From NCBI RefSeq assembly GCF_011067135.1, contig NZ_JAAMOW010000006.1, forward strand, positions 1 to 64,000: a DNA stretch of 64,000 bases. Direction: 5' to 3'. Below, piece by piece: positions 40,841 through 49,942 of this stretch. Position 1 is the first letter of the stretch, and each line of letters opens with the position of its first letter. This DNA comes from Solimonas terrae. Its GTDB lineage: Bacteria; Pseudomonadota; Gammaproteobacteria; Nevskiales; Nevskiaceae. The notes below the pieces were generated by a model. That model had not been told where the DNA came from, made no database searches, and saw nothing but the letters and a program-made list of their open reading frames with translations. The translations under genes were made by a program, and so were the position numbers.

Positions 40841-41834
40841 TTTCGGCGCGCGCCGGGCGCGTTGCCAGCACGCGCACCGCCTCGACCGCCGACAACTGTC
40901 CCGACAGGACGCCGTTCACCGCCTCGGTGATCGGCATGTCGACGGCAAAGCGCTGCGCCAGACGCCGCACTTCCGGCGCCGCCTTCACGCCCTCGACAAC
41001 CTGACGGATTTCGGCGATCGCTTCTTGCACGCTGCGGCCCTGCGCCAGCAACAGGCCCATGCGCCGGTTGCGTGACTGGTTGTCGGTGCAGGTCAGCACC
41101 AGATCGCCCATCCCGGCAAGACCCATCAGGGTTTCGGCCTTGCCGCCCATGGCGATCGCGAGACGCATGATCTCCGCGAGTCCGCGCGTGATCAGCGCCG
41201 CGCGCGTGTTCGCACCCAGCGACATGCCGTCGGCGATGCCGACACCGATCGCCATGACGTTCTTCGCCGCGCCGCCGATCTCGACGCCGGTCAGATCTTC
41301 GCTCCAGTAGGCGCGAAAGCCGTCGCCGTGCAACAAGTGCGCGAACTTCTCGGCGAACGGTTCGTCGGCCGACGCGATCGTCACCGCGGTCGGCAGGCCG
41401 AGGCCCAGCTCCTTGGCGAAGGTCGGCCCGGACAGCACACCGAACGGTCGATCGTGCGCGAGTACTTCCTCGATCACTTCGTGCACGAGCTTGCCGCTGT
41501 GCGGCTCCAGGCCCTTGCACGCAGCGATGATGCCTTGCCCGTCGCGCAGCAAGGGCTTGAGCTGCTCGAGCGTCGCCCGCAGCACGTGCGAAGGGGTCGC
41601 GATCAGCAGGTCGTCGGCGTCGCGCACGGCGGCAGCGAGATCGGCGTGCGCATGCAGCTTCACCGGAAAGTGACAGCCCGGCAGGTATTGCGCGTTCTCG
41701 CGAGCCGCCTCCATTGCGGCCAGCTTGTCGCCGTCACGCCCCCACAGCAGCGTCGGCGAACCACGGCGCGCGAGCTGGATCGCCAGCGCCGTGCCGAACG
41801 ATCCCGCACCGATGACGGCGGCGGCGCTGTTCAT
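40830..41834 (-). CDS. gpsA: Glycerol-3-phosphate dehydrogenase [NAD(P)+]
   Basis: GpsA reduces dihydroxyacetone phosphate to sn-glycerol-3-phosphate for phospholipid synthesis, supplying the substrate of PlsY encoded at 11212. The 334-residue protein has the NAD(P) motif GAGSFGTALA and the catalytic region GAAKNVMAIGVGIADGM. It follows secB, part of the yibN-grxC-secB-gpsA cluster seen in E. coli. Confidence 0.97.
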   Translation of the reverse strand: MNSAAAVIGAGSFGTALAIQLARRGSPTLLWGRDGDKLAAMEAARENAQYLPGCHFPVKLHAHADLAAAVRDADDLLIATPSHVLRATLEQLKPLLRDGQGIIAACKGLEPHSGKLVHEVIEEVLAHDRPFGVLSGPTFAKELGLGLPTAVTIASADEPFAEKFAHLLHGDGFRAYWSEDLTGVEIGGAAKNVMAIGVGIADGMSLGANTRAALITRGLAEIMRLAIAMGGKAETLMGLAGMGDLVLTCTDNQSRNRRMGLLLAQGRSVQEAIAEIRQVVEGVKAAPEVRRLAQRFAVDMPITEAVNGVLSGQLSAVEAVRVLATRPARAEITD

Positions 41835-41894
41835 CGGTGGATCGCTTCGGACGAGTTGAACATGGGCATACGGCGGCGCGAGGCCGCCGCCGCT

Positions 41895-42410
41895 TCAGTT
41901 GACGCTGTTCGACGCCGGGCCGTTCGCGCCGGCCGCCTGCGCGCGAGCACGCTGGACGTGTTCCAGATACAACGCGTCGAAGTTGATCGGTTGCAGCAGC
42001 AACTGCGGAAAGCCGGCGCGCTGCACCAGATCGGCGATCGTCTCGCGCACGAACGGAAACAGCAGGTTCGGGCAGTACGCGGCGGCAACCGCGGCGCGCT
42101 CTTCGTTCTGAACGAAGCCGCGCACCGAGAAAATGCCCGCCTGCTGGACTTCCACCAGAAACGCGACGTCCTCGCCGAGCTTCGCGGTGACCGTCACGGC
42201 CAGGAGCACCTGCAGCGCGTCGCCTTCCAACGCCTTGGCTTCGGTGTTGACCTGCACGTCCATCTGCGGCTGCCACTGGCGCGTGAAAATCTGCGGCGCC
42301 AGCGGCACTTCCAGCGACGCGTCCTTGACGTAGATCTTCTGCAGCAGCACCTGGCGCTGCTGGGCATCGTTGCCGGCGGCCGGCGCTTCAGGTGTTTCGA
42401 TATCGCTCAT
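41895..42410 (-). CDS. secB: Protein-export chaperone SecB
   Basis: SecB keeps precursors unfolded and delivers them to SecA. The 171-residue protein has QVLLQKIYVKDASLEVP, the NTEA region and the conserved CPNLLFPFVRETIADLVQRAGFPQLLLQPINF. Acidic tail and tetramer-type length fit. It lies between grxC and gpsA. Confidence 0.97.
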   Translation of the reverse strand: MSDIETPEAPAAGNDAQQRQVLLQKIYVKDASLEVPLAPQIFTRQWQPQMDVQVNTEAKALEGDALQVLLAVTVTAKLGEDVAFLVEVQQAGIFSVRGFVQNEERAAVAAAYCPNLLFPFVRETIADLVQRAGFPQLLLQPINFDALYLEHVQRARAQAAGANGPASNSVN

Positions 42411-42440
42411 AACAGGTGAATACTCGTTCTTGAAATCGGT

Positions 42441-42695
42441 TCAATCCCGCAACAGGTCGTCGAGCTTGCCGGCGCGATCAAGCGCCTGCAAGTCGTCGCA
42501 ACCGCCAACGTGCGTGTCGCCGACAAAGATCTGCGGCACGGTGCGGCGGCCTGTGGCCCGCATCATTTCGTCACGCCGCGCAGCGTCCTCGTCGACCCGC
42601 ACTTCTTCGACCGTCGCGCCCTTGATGTTCAGCAGACGCTTGGCCATCACGCAGTACGGACAGACCCGCGTCGTATACATCAGTACCCGTTTCAT
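42441..42695 (-). CDS. grxC: Glutaredoxin 3
   Basis: An 84-residue glutaredoxin with active site CPYC (Cys12, Cys15), TVPQIF (cis-Pro) and GGCDDLQAL (glutathione-binding). It reduces disulfides with glutathione. Overlaps the rhodanese gene by ATGA and precedes secB. Confidence 0.96.
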   Translation of the reverse strand: MKRVLMYTTRVCPYCVMAKRLLNIKGATVEEVRVDEDAARRDEMMRATGRRTVPQIFVGDTHVGGCDDLQALDRAGKLDDLLRD

Positions 42696-43117
42696 TTGCT
42701 GGTCACGGGCAGGTCCGCCATCGTCCAGGCGTTGAGGCCGCCGCGCAGCGGATAGACCTCGGCAACGCCGGCCTTGCGCAGCTTCTCGACGATCGCCGTG
42801 CTGCTGCTGCCGAGCGCGCAGTAGACGATCACCGGTCGCGATTTGTCCTTGCTGATCTGCCCCAGGTAGTCGTCGAATTTTGAAGCAGGGGCATGGAACG
42901 CACCGAGCAAATGGCCGCGCTTGAATTCGGGCAAGGGCCGGATATCGACGACCAGGGGATCCCGGTCATTGATCATGCGGACCGCTTCGGCCGCGGACAG
43001 GCGCTTGCCACCGGTCAGATTGCCGTGCAATTCGTTGCCGATGAACAGCGCAATTACCACCGCTAGCGCGATGAACAGGCCGACATGCGCCTGGAAGAAT
43101 TCAAGATACTGGGACAT
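42692..43117 (-). CDS. Membrane-anchored rhodanese-domain protein (YibN-like)
   Basis: A 141-residue protein: an N-terminal transmembrane helix (about 12-28) and a rhodanese domain with active Cys100 in VYCALGSSS, whose loop is longer than usual. It resembles E. coli YibN. It begins the yibN-grxC-secB-gpsA unit and is divergent from envC with about 60 bp between. Sulfurtransferase activity is assumed, partner unknown. Confidence 0.92.
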   Translation of the reverse strand: MSQYLEFFQAHVGLFIALAVVIALFIGNELHGNLTGGKRLSAAEAVRMINDRDPLVVDIRPLPEFKRGHLLGAFHAPASKFDDYLGQISKDKSRPVIVYCALGSSSTAIVEKLRKAGVAEVYPLRGGLNAWTMADLPVTSK

Positions 43118-43176
43118 TGACCGTCGAACCGACCTGAAAGCAGCAAATCAAGGAAACAAACGGCTAGCATTATCGC

Positions 43177-44343
43177 ATGTTCCGCCGCCCGCTCCTTCGT
43201 GCCATGCTGATCGCCGCCGTGCTGGCGACCGCGGTGACAGGCGCTGCGCGGGCCGATGATGCCGCCCTCGACAAGAACCAGAAGGCGCTGGCCGAGGTCC
43301 GCTCGCGCATCGGCGATCTGCAGCAGAAGGTCGAGGCCGACCAGAACGAACACGACGCGCTGGCGCGGGAGATGCAGACCGTCGAGCGCAAGATTGCCAG
43401 CGCCACGCAAGCAATACGCAGCATCCAGCGCAAGCTCGACGAGCAGCAGCGCAAGATGCGCGACACGCAGGCCGATCAGAAGGAGGCGCTGGCGGCGCTC
43501 GATGCAGGCCGCGCCGGCCTGGCGCGCCAGATCCGTGCCGCCTACGTGCTCGGCCGCCAGGGCGAAACGCAGCTCTTGCTCAATGTCGACAATGCGCAGA
43601 CGGTCGGCCGCATGCTGACCTACTACGACTACCTGCAGAAGGCCCAGCTCGCGGCAATCGCGGCGATCCGCGCCCACGCGCAGGAACTGGACGAGCTGGC
43701 CGACCGCCTGCAGGAACAGCAGTCGCAGCTGGAACAACTGCGCAAGGACCAGCAACAGACGCTGTCCGACCTCAAGGACCAGCGCGCGCAGCGTGCCGAC
43801 GTGCTCCAGCAGCTCAAGGCGCGTCTGTCGGGCGAAACCGACAACCTCGCCCAGCTCAAGGAAGACGAGCGCAACATCCGCGAACTGATCGAGTCGTTGA
43901 AGAAAACGCTGGCCGATCTGCCGCCGGATGTCTCGCCCAGCGACAAGCCGTTCGCGACTCTGAAAGGCAAGCTGCCGTGGCCGGTGCGCGGTGCACTGCT
44001 GGCACACTACGGGGAGGCCAAGGCCGGCGGACGCCTGAGCTGGAACGGTCACTGGATTGCCGCCGGGGACGGCGCAGCGGTGCACGCCGTCGCTCACGGT
44101 CGCGTGGTGTATGTCGGCTGGATGCACCGCTATGGTCTGATCGTGCTGCTGGAGCACGAAGACGGGTATTTTTCACTGTACGGGCATTGCCAGACCGCTA
44201 CCGTGCAGGTCGGTGACAGCGTGCGCGCCGGCCAGACGATCGCCGGCGCCGGCACCACCGGCGGCTACGACCAGTCCGGCGTCTATTTCGAGATTCGCAA
44301 GGGCGCCGACGCGATCGATCCCGACCGCTGGCTCGCGCACTGA
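43177..44343 (+). CDS. envC: EnvC-like murein hydrolase activator
   Basis: A 388-residue periplasmic protein: signal peptide ending TGAARA, a long coiled coil (about residues 30-250) and a C-terminal LytM domain. The zinc-binding positions are lost (SWNGHWIAAG in place of H-x3-D and SGVYFEI in place of H-x-H), as in EnvC, which activates amidases AmiA/B at the septum through its coiled coil and FtsEX. Compare the M23 gene at 25087, whose LytM residues are intact. ctpA and yibQ follow. Confidence 0.93.
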   Translation: MFRRPLLRAMLIAAVLATAVTGAARADDAALDKNQKALAEVRSRIGDLQQKVEADQNEHDALAREMQTVERKIASATQAIRSIQRKLDEQQRKMRDTQADQKEALAALDAGRAGLARQIRAAYVLGRQGETQLLLNVDNAQTVGRMLTYYDYLQKAQLAAIAAIRAHAQELDELADRLQEQQSQLEQLRKDQQQTLSDLKDQRAQRADVLQQLKARLSGETDNLAQLKEDERNIRELIESLKKTLADLPPDVSPSDKPFATLKGKLPWPVRGALLAHYGEAKAGGRLSWNGHWIAAGDGAAVHAVAHGRVVYVGWMHRYGLIVLLEHEDGYFSLYGHCQTATVQVGDSVRAGQTIAGAGTTGGYDQSGVYFEIRKGADAIDPDRWLAH

Positions 44344-44440
44344 AATACCGTCCATGAACGACCGCAAGGGAACTGACGCTTTGATGCGCAGTCCTAGCCT
44401 TGCTATCGTGCTGTCACTTATCCGCGTTCGACTCCGAAAA

Positions 44441-45787
44441 ATGCCCCGTTCCTATCGTGTTCCGCTGGCGCTGGCCGCCGGCGCCCTTATCGGTGCCTCC
44501 ATCACGCTGACTCAGGGGGTCTTGGCCGACAAGGCCAAGCCGACCGCCGACACCCTGAACTTCAAGGACCTGCAGACTTTCGTCGAGATTCTCAATCGCG
44601 TGAAGTCCGACTACGTCGAACCGGTCGACGACAAGACCCTGATCGAGAACGCCGTGCGCGGCATGCTCGGCGGCCTGGATCCGCACTCGGCCTATCTCGA
44701 CAAGGACGAGTTCAAGGACATGAACGTGATCACGTCCGGAAAGTTCGGCGGGCTCGGCATCGAGGTGCAGATGCAGGACGGCTTCGTGCGCGTGGTCTCG
44801 CCGATCGACGACACACCGGCGGCCAAGGCCGGCGTCAAACCGGGCGATCTGATCGTCAAACTCGATGACACGCCGGTGAAGGGCCTGAGCCTGTCGGACG
44901 CGGTCGACAAGATGCGCGGCGATCCCGGCACCAAGATCAAGCTGACGATCGTCCGCGAAGGCGAAACCGCACCGCTGGTGCTCGACCTGACCCGCGAAAC
45001 GATTTCGGTGGCGAGCGTGCGCGGCCACATGATGGACAACGGCCTCGCCTATCTGCGCATCAGCAGTTTCACGACCGAAACGGCAGCATCGCTGGACAAG
45101 GTTTTCGCCAAGCTCAAGAAAGACAGCAAGGGCGACATCAAGGGTCTGGTCCTCGACCTGCGCAACAATCCGGGCGGCGTGCTCGACGCTGCGGTCAAGG
45201 TCGGCGACGACTTCCTGACCCAGGGTCCGATCGTCACGATCAAGGGCCGCGATCCGGACGCACAGCGCGAATTCGACGCCACCGCCGGCGACATCCTCGA
45301 TGGCGCGCCGATGGTCGTGATGATCAACGGCGGCTCGGCCTCGGCCTCGGAAATCGTCGCCGGCGCCCTGCAGGACCAGCATCGCGCAGTGCTGGTCGGT
45401 TCGCGCTCGTTCGGCAAGGGTTCGGTGCAGACCATCCTGCCGCTGTCGAACGAAGGCGCGATCAAGATCACCACGGCGCGCTACTACACGCCGTCCGGAC
45501 GGTCGATCCAGGCCGAGGGCATCCAGCCGGACGTGCCGATCCAGCCCCTGAAAATCGCCAAGGCGGATGACAGCGACACGCCGAGCTTCGACCCGATCAC
45601 CGAAGCCGACCTCAAGGGCAGCCTCGCGAACAAGGACGACAAGACGTCCAAGGAAGAACTCGAGAAAGCCCAGGCAGAGCGCGAGCGCCAGGCCAAGGAC
45701 GCGCAGGCACTGGCCGAAAGCGACTACGGCCTGTACGAAGCCTCCAACATCCTGCGCAGCCTGACCCTGACCGCCAGGCAGCGCTGA
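44441..45787 (+). CDS. C-terminal processing peptidase, S41 family
   Basis: A 448-residue periplasmic protease with a signal/anchor segment (PLALAAGALIGASITLTQGV), a PDZ domain (about 95-185) and the S41 core with catalytic Ser in GGSASASEIVAGAL (299-312) and Lys in GSRSFGKGSVQ. It removes or degrades C-terminal tails of envelope proteins. The start is uncertain: in-frame ATGs also occur at 44354 and 44384; 44441 gives a normal signal sequence. It sits between envC and yibQ, as in other gammaproteobacteria. Confidence 0.92.
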   Translation: MPRSYRVPLALAAGALIGASITLTQGVLADKAKPTADTLNFKDLQTFVEILNRVKSDYVEPVDDKTLIENAVRGMLGGLDPHSAYLDKDEFKDMNVITSGKFGGLGIEVQMQDGFVRVVSPIDDTPAAKAGVKPGDLIVKLDDTPVKGLSLSDAVDKMRGDPGTKIKLTIVREGETAPLVLDLTRETISVASVRGHMMDNGLAYLRISSFTTETAASLDKVFAKLKKDSKGDIKGLVLDLRNNPGGVLDAAVKVGDDFLTQGPIVTIKGRDPDAQREFDATAGDILDGAPMVVMINGGSASASEIVAGALQDQHRAVLVGSRSFGKGSVQTILPLSNEGAIKITTARYYTPSGRSIQAEGIQPDVPIQPLKIAKADDSDTPSFDPITEADLKGSLANKDDKTSKEELEKAQAERERQAKDAQALAESDYGLYEASNILRSLTLTARQR

Positions 45788-45801
45788 GGCCGGACGCCGA
45801 C

Positions 45802-46644
45802 ATGCGCAGTCGGGGGCGACTGCTGCTGGCCCTGCTTTGCGGGTTCGCCGCCGTGCCGGCACATGCCGGTGCGGCGGCGGCGATCGCCATCGTCATCGAC
45901 GATCTCGGCGATCGGCCCGCCGAGACGCGTCTGGCGACCGAGCTGCCGGGCCCGGTCGCCTGTGCGTTCCTGCCGGAATCGCCGTACACGCGCGCGTTCG
46001 CCAATGCCGCGCACGCGGCCGGCAAGGAAGTGCTGCTGCATCTGCCGCTGCAGCCGATTGCCGGCAAGGCCCACCCGCTGACGCTGGTCACCAGTGCAGC
46101 CGACCCGGCCCGCGATGCGGCGCTGGACCGCCTGCTGGCGTCGGTGCCGCATCTCGACGGCGTCAACAATCACGAGGGCAGCCTCGCGACTTCCAGCCAC
46201 TCGGCGATGCACTGGTTGATGGGCGAGCTGGTTGCGCACCGCGTGGGCTACTTCATCGACAGTTACACCAGCGCGAGCAGCGTCGCCTATCCGATCGCGC
46301 GCGCCCACGGGCTGCCGACGACACGGCGTCGCGTGTTTCTCGACAACGACCCCGGTACGGCGGCGATCAATGCCCAGTTCGACGAACTGCTGCGACAGGC
46401 GCGCATTCACGGCTACGCGCTCGCCATCGGCCACCCGCATCTGACGACGCTCGCTGTATTGCGCGAACGCTTGCCGCAACTGGCGGCGCAGGGCGTCGTC
46501 CTGCTGCCACCGTCGCAACTGATCGCCCGCTATGAACCGAAGTCGTATCTGATGCCCGTGCGGCTGCAGCTCAGCGAGCAACTGGGCAGCGCCCGCACGC
46601 TGAGCGCATCAGCGGCGGCGCAGGGCGCGCCACAGGCAAACTGA
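45802..46644 (+). CDS. Divergent polysaccharide deacetylase family protein (YibQ-like)
   Basis: A 280-residue exported protein with signal peptide MRSRGRLLLALLCGFAAVPAHA and the YibQ pattern IAIVIDDLGDR, VLLHLPLQP, GVNNHEGS and GHPHLTTLAVL, which keep Asp and His residues of NodB-like enzymes. Activity is not proven for this family. It follows ctpA by 14 nt and its end overlaps the convergent ubiB gene by 36 nt. Confidence 0.9.
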   Translation: MRSRGRLLLALLCGFAAVPAHAGAAAAIAIVIDDLGDRPAETRLATELPGPVACAFLPESPYTRAFANAAHAAGKEVLLHLPLQPIAGKAHPLTLVTSAADPARDAALDRLLASVPHLDGVNNHEGSLATSSHSAMHWLMGELVAHRVGYFIDSYTSASSVAYPIARAHGLPTTRRRVFLDNDPGTAAINAQFDELLRQARIHGYALAIGHPHLTTLAVLRERLPQLAAQGVVLLPPSQLIARYEPKSYLMPVRLQLSEQLGSARTLSASAAAQGAPQAN

Positions 46645-48219
46645 AGACACCAGCGCCGCGGCGATACCCAGGCCGTGCAGGCCGAGCAAGCGCGAGTCGG
46701 GCTCCGCAAACCAGGCCGCCATCGCGACCGCCGCCAGGCCGAGCGCCGCCAGCATCTGCAGGATGCGCTGGTTTCCGGCGCGGATTTCCTCGCGCAGGGC
46801 GTCCAGCTCGCGGCGGCTGTGGCCGAAACCTTCTCCACGCCGCAGCTGCTGCAGAGCATGCTCGGCGATTTCAGGCAGCGAAACCGCCAGTGACGGTGCC
46901 TGCGCGCGCATCCGCTCCAGCGTGGCCGCCGGACCCAGGCGCGAACGCATCCACTCTTCCATGATCGGCTTGGCGGTTTTCCACAGATCGAGGTCCGGAT
47001 TGAGCTGCCGCCCCAGACCCTCGATCTGCAACAGGGTCTTCTGCAGCAGCACCAGCTGTGGCTGCACCTGATAGTTGAACCGTCGCGCCACCTGGAACAG
47101 ACGCAACAGGAAGAAGCCGAAGGAAATCTCCTTCAGCGGTCGCTGGAAGATCGGCTCGCAGATGGTGCGGATCGCCGCCTCGAAATCCTCGACACGCGTG
47201 CCTTCCGGAATCCACTCGGACTCCAGGTGCAGTTCGGCGACGCGCTTGTAGTCGCGATTGAAGAAGGCGTAGAAATTCTCCGCCAGATAGCGCTGATCGG
47301 ACGCCGTCAGTGTCCCGACAATGCCGAAGTCGACCGCCAGATAGCTCGGCCGTTTCGGATCGGACACATCGACGAAGATGTTGCCCGGATGCATGTCGGC
47401 ATGAAAGAAATTGTGGACAAAGGTCTGCTTGAAGAAGATCTCGACGCCGCGCTCGGACAACACACGGAAATCGACATCGAGCGCCCGCAGCTTGTCGAGT
47501 TCGCGGATCGAGATGCCGTAGATCCTTTCCATCACCAGCACCCGCGTGCGCGTGCAGTCCCAGAACACCAGCGGGTGGTAGATCAGATCCGAACCCAGCC
47601 AGTTGCGGCGCAGCTGGGCACAGGAGGCGCCTTCGCGCATCAGGTCCAGCTCGTCGAGCAGCACCTTCTCGTATTCGGCAACCACCTCGCGCGGCCGCAG
47701 CCGGCGCAGGTCGGCCGAGAAACGTTCGGCGAGTGCGGCCAGCGTGTGCAGCAGTTCGATGTCGCTGCGCATGATCGCGTCGATGCCCGGACGCAGCACC
47801 TTGACCACCACGTCGATCGTCTCGCTTTCGCCTTCGACCCTGAGTCGTGCCGCGTGCACCTGCGCGACCGAGGCCGACGCCATCGGCACATCCTCGAATT
47901 CGGCGAATACCGCGGCGATCGGTTTGCCGATTTCCGCTTCGACGATCGCGCGCGCCTCGGTCGACGGGAACGGCGGCACGCGATCCTGCAGACCGGCCAG
48001 TTCGCTGGCGATGTCGGCCGGCACCAGATCAGGTCGCGTCGACAGCGCCTGGCCGAACTTGATGAAAACCGGCCCCAGTTCCTCCAGCGCCAGCCGCAGG
48101 CGTTCGCCGCGCGGTCGCGGATCGTTCGCCGGTTTGCGGCCGGCGAACTCGTACAGGCCGTAGCGTCGGGCGACGCTACGAATCTGCCAGATGCGACGCA
48201 GGCGACCGAACGAGATCAT
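46609..48219 (-). CDS. ubiB: Ubiquinone biosynthesis regulatory kinase-like protein UbiB
   Basis: An ADCK/UbiB-family atypical kinase-like ATPase needed for ubiquinone synthesis. The 536-residue protein has the KxGQ motif (KFGQ, 54-57), an AAA-like alanine region, NFFHADMHPGNIF and VDFGIVG (nucleotide site), and two C-terminal hydrophobic helices (about 490-530). It overlaps ubiJ by ATGA. Confidence 0.96.
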   Translation of the reverse strand: MISFGRLRRIWQIRSVARRYGLYEFAGRKPANDPRPRGERLRLALEELGPVFIKFGQALSTRPDLVPADIASELAGLQDRVPPFPSTEARAIVEAEIGKPIAAVFAEFEDVPMASASVAQVHAARLRVEGESETIDVVVKVLRPGIDAIMRSDIELLHTLAALAERFSADLRRLRPREVVAEYEKVLLDELDLMREGASCAQLRRNWLGSDLIYHPLVFWDCTRTRVLVMERIYGISIRELDKLRALDVDFRVLSERGVEIFFKQTFVHNFFHADMHPGNIFVDVSDPKRPSYLAVDFGIVGTLTASDQRYLAENFYAFFNRDYKRVAELHLESEWIPEGTRVEDFEAAIRTICEPIFQRPLKEISFGFFLLRLFQVARRFNYQVQPQLVLLQKTLLQIEGLGRQLNPDLDLWKTAKPIMEEWMRSRLGPAATLERMRAQAPSLAVSLPEIAEHALQQLRRGEGFGHSRRELDALREEIRAGNQRILQMLAALGLAAVAMAAWFAEPDSRLLGLHGLGIAAALVSSVCLWRALRRR

Positions 48220-48839
48220 GCTGCCGACCCGCGCGATTCGAGGCCCTGCAATCGCGCCTCCAGCCGTTCGACGCCATCGCGCAACTCGTCGACCGCGTCG
48301 GCCCAGTCGGCGACATCGGCGGCTCGCGCCAGATCGCGCGTTTCCTCGCGCAGGTATTCGGCGGCATCGAGCGCCAGCGTGTCGGCGCTGCGCCGCCCCC
48401 AGCCGAACAGCGTCTGCAAGCCCTGATGGAGCCGGTGCGCGGCGGCGTCACCGATGAAGCGTGCGGCAAACTCCTCGGGATCGAAGCCGACCCGTGCCAG
48501 CAGGCGGTTGAAGCGCTGCAGCAATTCGACGTCACCGTCGATCGTCAGCCCCTGCGGAATCCCGGATTCGCTGCGACTCACCGTCCACGCCAAACGCATC
48601 AGGTTCGTGAGCGTGCCGCGCACGCTGACATCGGCGTCGAGCATGTCGTCAGCCAGCACGCGCACGCCACCGCCGTGAAACTCGACGACAAAGACCCAGG
48701 CCGGCGCCTCGACCGCAAGCGCGATGCTGCGGCCACCCAGGGCCGCGCACTCGGCGAGGGCGTCGGCTTCGAGACCGAGATAGCGATTGAGCGCGACTTC
48801 CAGGGCTGCGGACAGCAGTGGCGGCGTGCTCACGGCCAC
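48216..48839 (-). CDS. ubiJ: Ubiquinone biosynthesis accessory factor UbiJ
   Basis: A 207-residue protein with an SCP2-type lipid-binding domain (about 10-110) and a C-terminal coiled coil (about 170-205). UbiJ with UbiK organises the soluble Ubi complex and carries intermediates. It overlaps ubiB by ATGA; a repeat element separates it from ubiE. Length and placement fit UbiJ. Confidence 0.93.
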   Translation of the reverse strand: MAVSTPPLLSAALEVALNRYLGLEADALAECAALGGRSIALAVEAPAWVFVVEFHGGGVRVLADDMLDADVSVRGTLTNLMRLAWTVSRSESGIPQGLTIDGDVELLQRFNRLLARVGFDPEEFAARFIGDAAAHRLHQGLQTLFGWGRRSADTLALDAAEYLREETRDLARAADVADWADAVDELRDGVERLEARLQGLESRGSAA

Positions 48840-48876
48840 ACCATCAAAACGTCCGATCGCGGTGCCGCGCGCGCGG

Positions 48877-49008
48877 ACAAACGCCGTGTCGGCGCGCGCA
48901 CGGCGACACCGTCATTGTTGCTGCGGGGCTGGTCGGGTGCCGTGAGGGAGCACGCCTCCCGTACCCATTGTTCGCGCGGTTGCACGAACAAACGCCGTGT
49001 CGGCGCGC
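48877..49008. repeat. REP-like hairpin element bounded by a 21-bp direct repeat
   Basis: A 21-bp sequence beginning ACAAACGCCGTGTCGGCG occurs twice, at 48877-48897 and 48988-49008, 111 bp apart. Between the copies is a hairpin GGGAG (48946-48950)/CTCCC (48956-48960) with a 5-base loop, extended by imperfect pairs. The element begins right after the ubiE stop and ends before ubiJ. It reads in the minus direction as a short frame, but no gene is claimed. It looks like a dispersed extragenic element; copy number in the genome is unknown. Confidence 0.55.
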
Positions 49009-49782
49009 TCATTCCAGGCGAAAGCCGCGATGCACGGCGACGATGCCGCCGCTCAGGTTGTAGACCTGCACGCGCGCCAGTCCGGCGTTCTCCATCATGC
49101 CCTTCAGCGTCTGCTGGTCCGGATGCATGCGAATCGACTCGGCGAGATAGCGGTACGAATCCTCGTCACGCGCGACCACACGCCCCATGAACGGCAGCAA
49201 CTTGAACGAATACTGATCGTAGGCCTTGCCAAGCAACGGGTTCAGCGGCTTCGAGAATTCCATGACCAGCAACCTTCCACCGGGCTTCAGGCAGCGCGTC
49301 ATCGAGCGCAGCGCAGCGTCCTTGTCCGTGACATTGCGAAGACCGAAGCCGATCGTGATGCAGTCGAAGCTGCCGTCCTCGAACGGCAGCTGCTCGGCAT
49401 TGGCCTGCACCAGCGGCACGTTGAGCAGGCCGTGATCGACCAGCCGCTTGCGGCCTTCGCCCAGCATGGCGGCATTGATATCGGACAGGATGACCTGCCC
49501 CTTCGGGCCCGCCGCCCGGGCGAATTCGCGCGTCAGGTCGCCGGTGCCACCGGCCACGTCGAGTACCCGTTCACCGGCGCGCACACCGGCGAGATCGACC
49601 GCGAAGCGCTTCCAGACACGGTGCACGCCGAGCGACATCAGGTCGTTCATCAGATCGTACTTGTGCGCAACCGACGTGAATACGCCGGCGACGCGGCGGC
49701 GTTTGTCGCCGAGCGGGACCTGCTCGTAGCCGAAGTGCGTATAGCTGCCGTCGGCGGAATCTTTTCTGGTTTCGCGAGACAT
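49009..49782 (-). CDS. ubiE: Ubiquinone/menaquinone biosynthesis C-methyltransferase UbiE
   Basis: SAM-dependent methyltransferase of the ring in ubiquinone (and menaquinone). The 257-residue protein has the AdoMet motif [11 protein letters not shown] (74-84), [13 protein letters not shown] and the UbiE family motif TIGFGLRN, plus [14 protein letters not shown]. It is the first of ubiE-ubiJ-ubiB on the minus strand. Confidence 0.96.
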   Translation of the reverse strand: MSRETRKDSADGSYTHFGYEQVPLGDKRRRVAGVFTSVAHKYDLMNDLMSLGVHRVWKRFAVDLAGVRAGERVLDVAGGTGDLTREFARAAGPKGQVILSDINAAMLGEGRKRLVDHGLLNVPLVQANAEQLPFEDGSFDCITIGFGLRNVTDKDAALRSMTRCLKPGGRLLVMEFSKPLNPLLGKAYDQYSFKLLPFMGRVVARDEDSYRYLAESIRMHPDQQTLKGMMENAGLARVQVYNLSGGIVAVHRGFRLE

Positions 49783-49942
49783 ATGAGGCCGTTGCGTTCA
49801 GCCGGCATTGTAGCCGCAAGCCACCGGCACGCGGCGTCCTCGCCACCGCAAGTCGGGCGCGCCAGCGCGCGCTGGTCGGCCCACAGCTGCCCACCATCCC
49901 GCTCGACAAAACCCTATCATCGCGCTTCGGTACTCTGGCCGA

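Noticed and set aside
48830-49012. 60-residue minus-strand frame between ubiE and ubiJ
   Set aside because: It is made of the direct repeat and hairpin element, with no ribosome-binding site or domain; recorded as a repeat instead.
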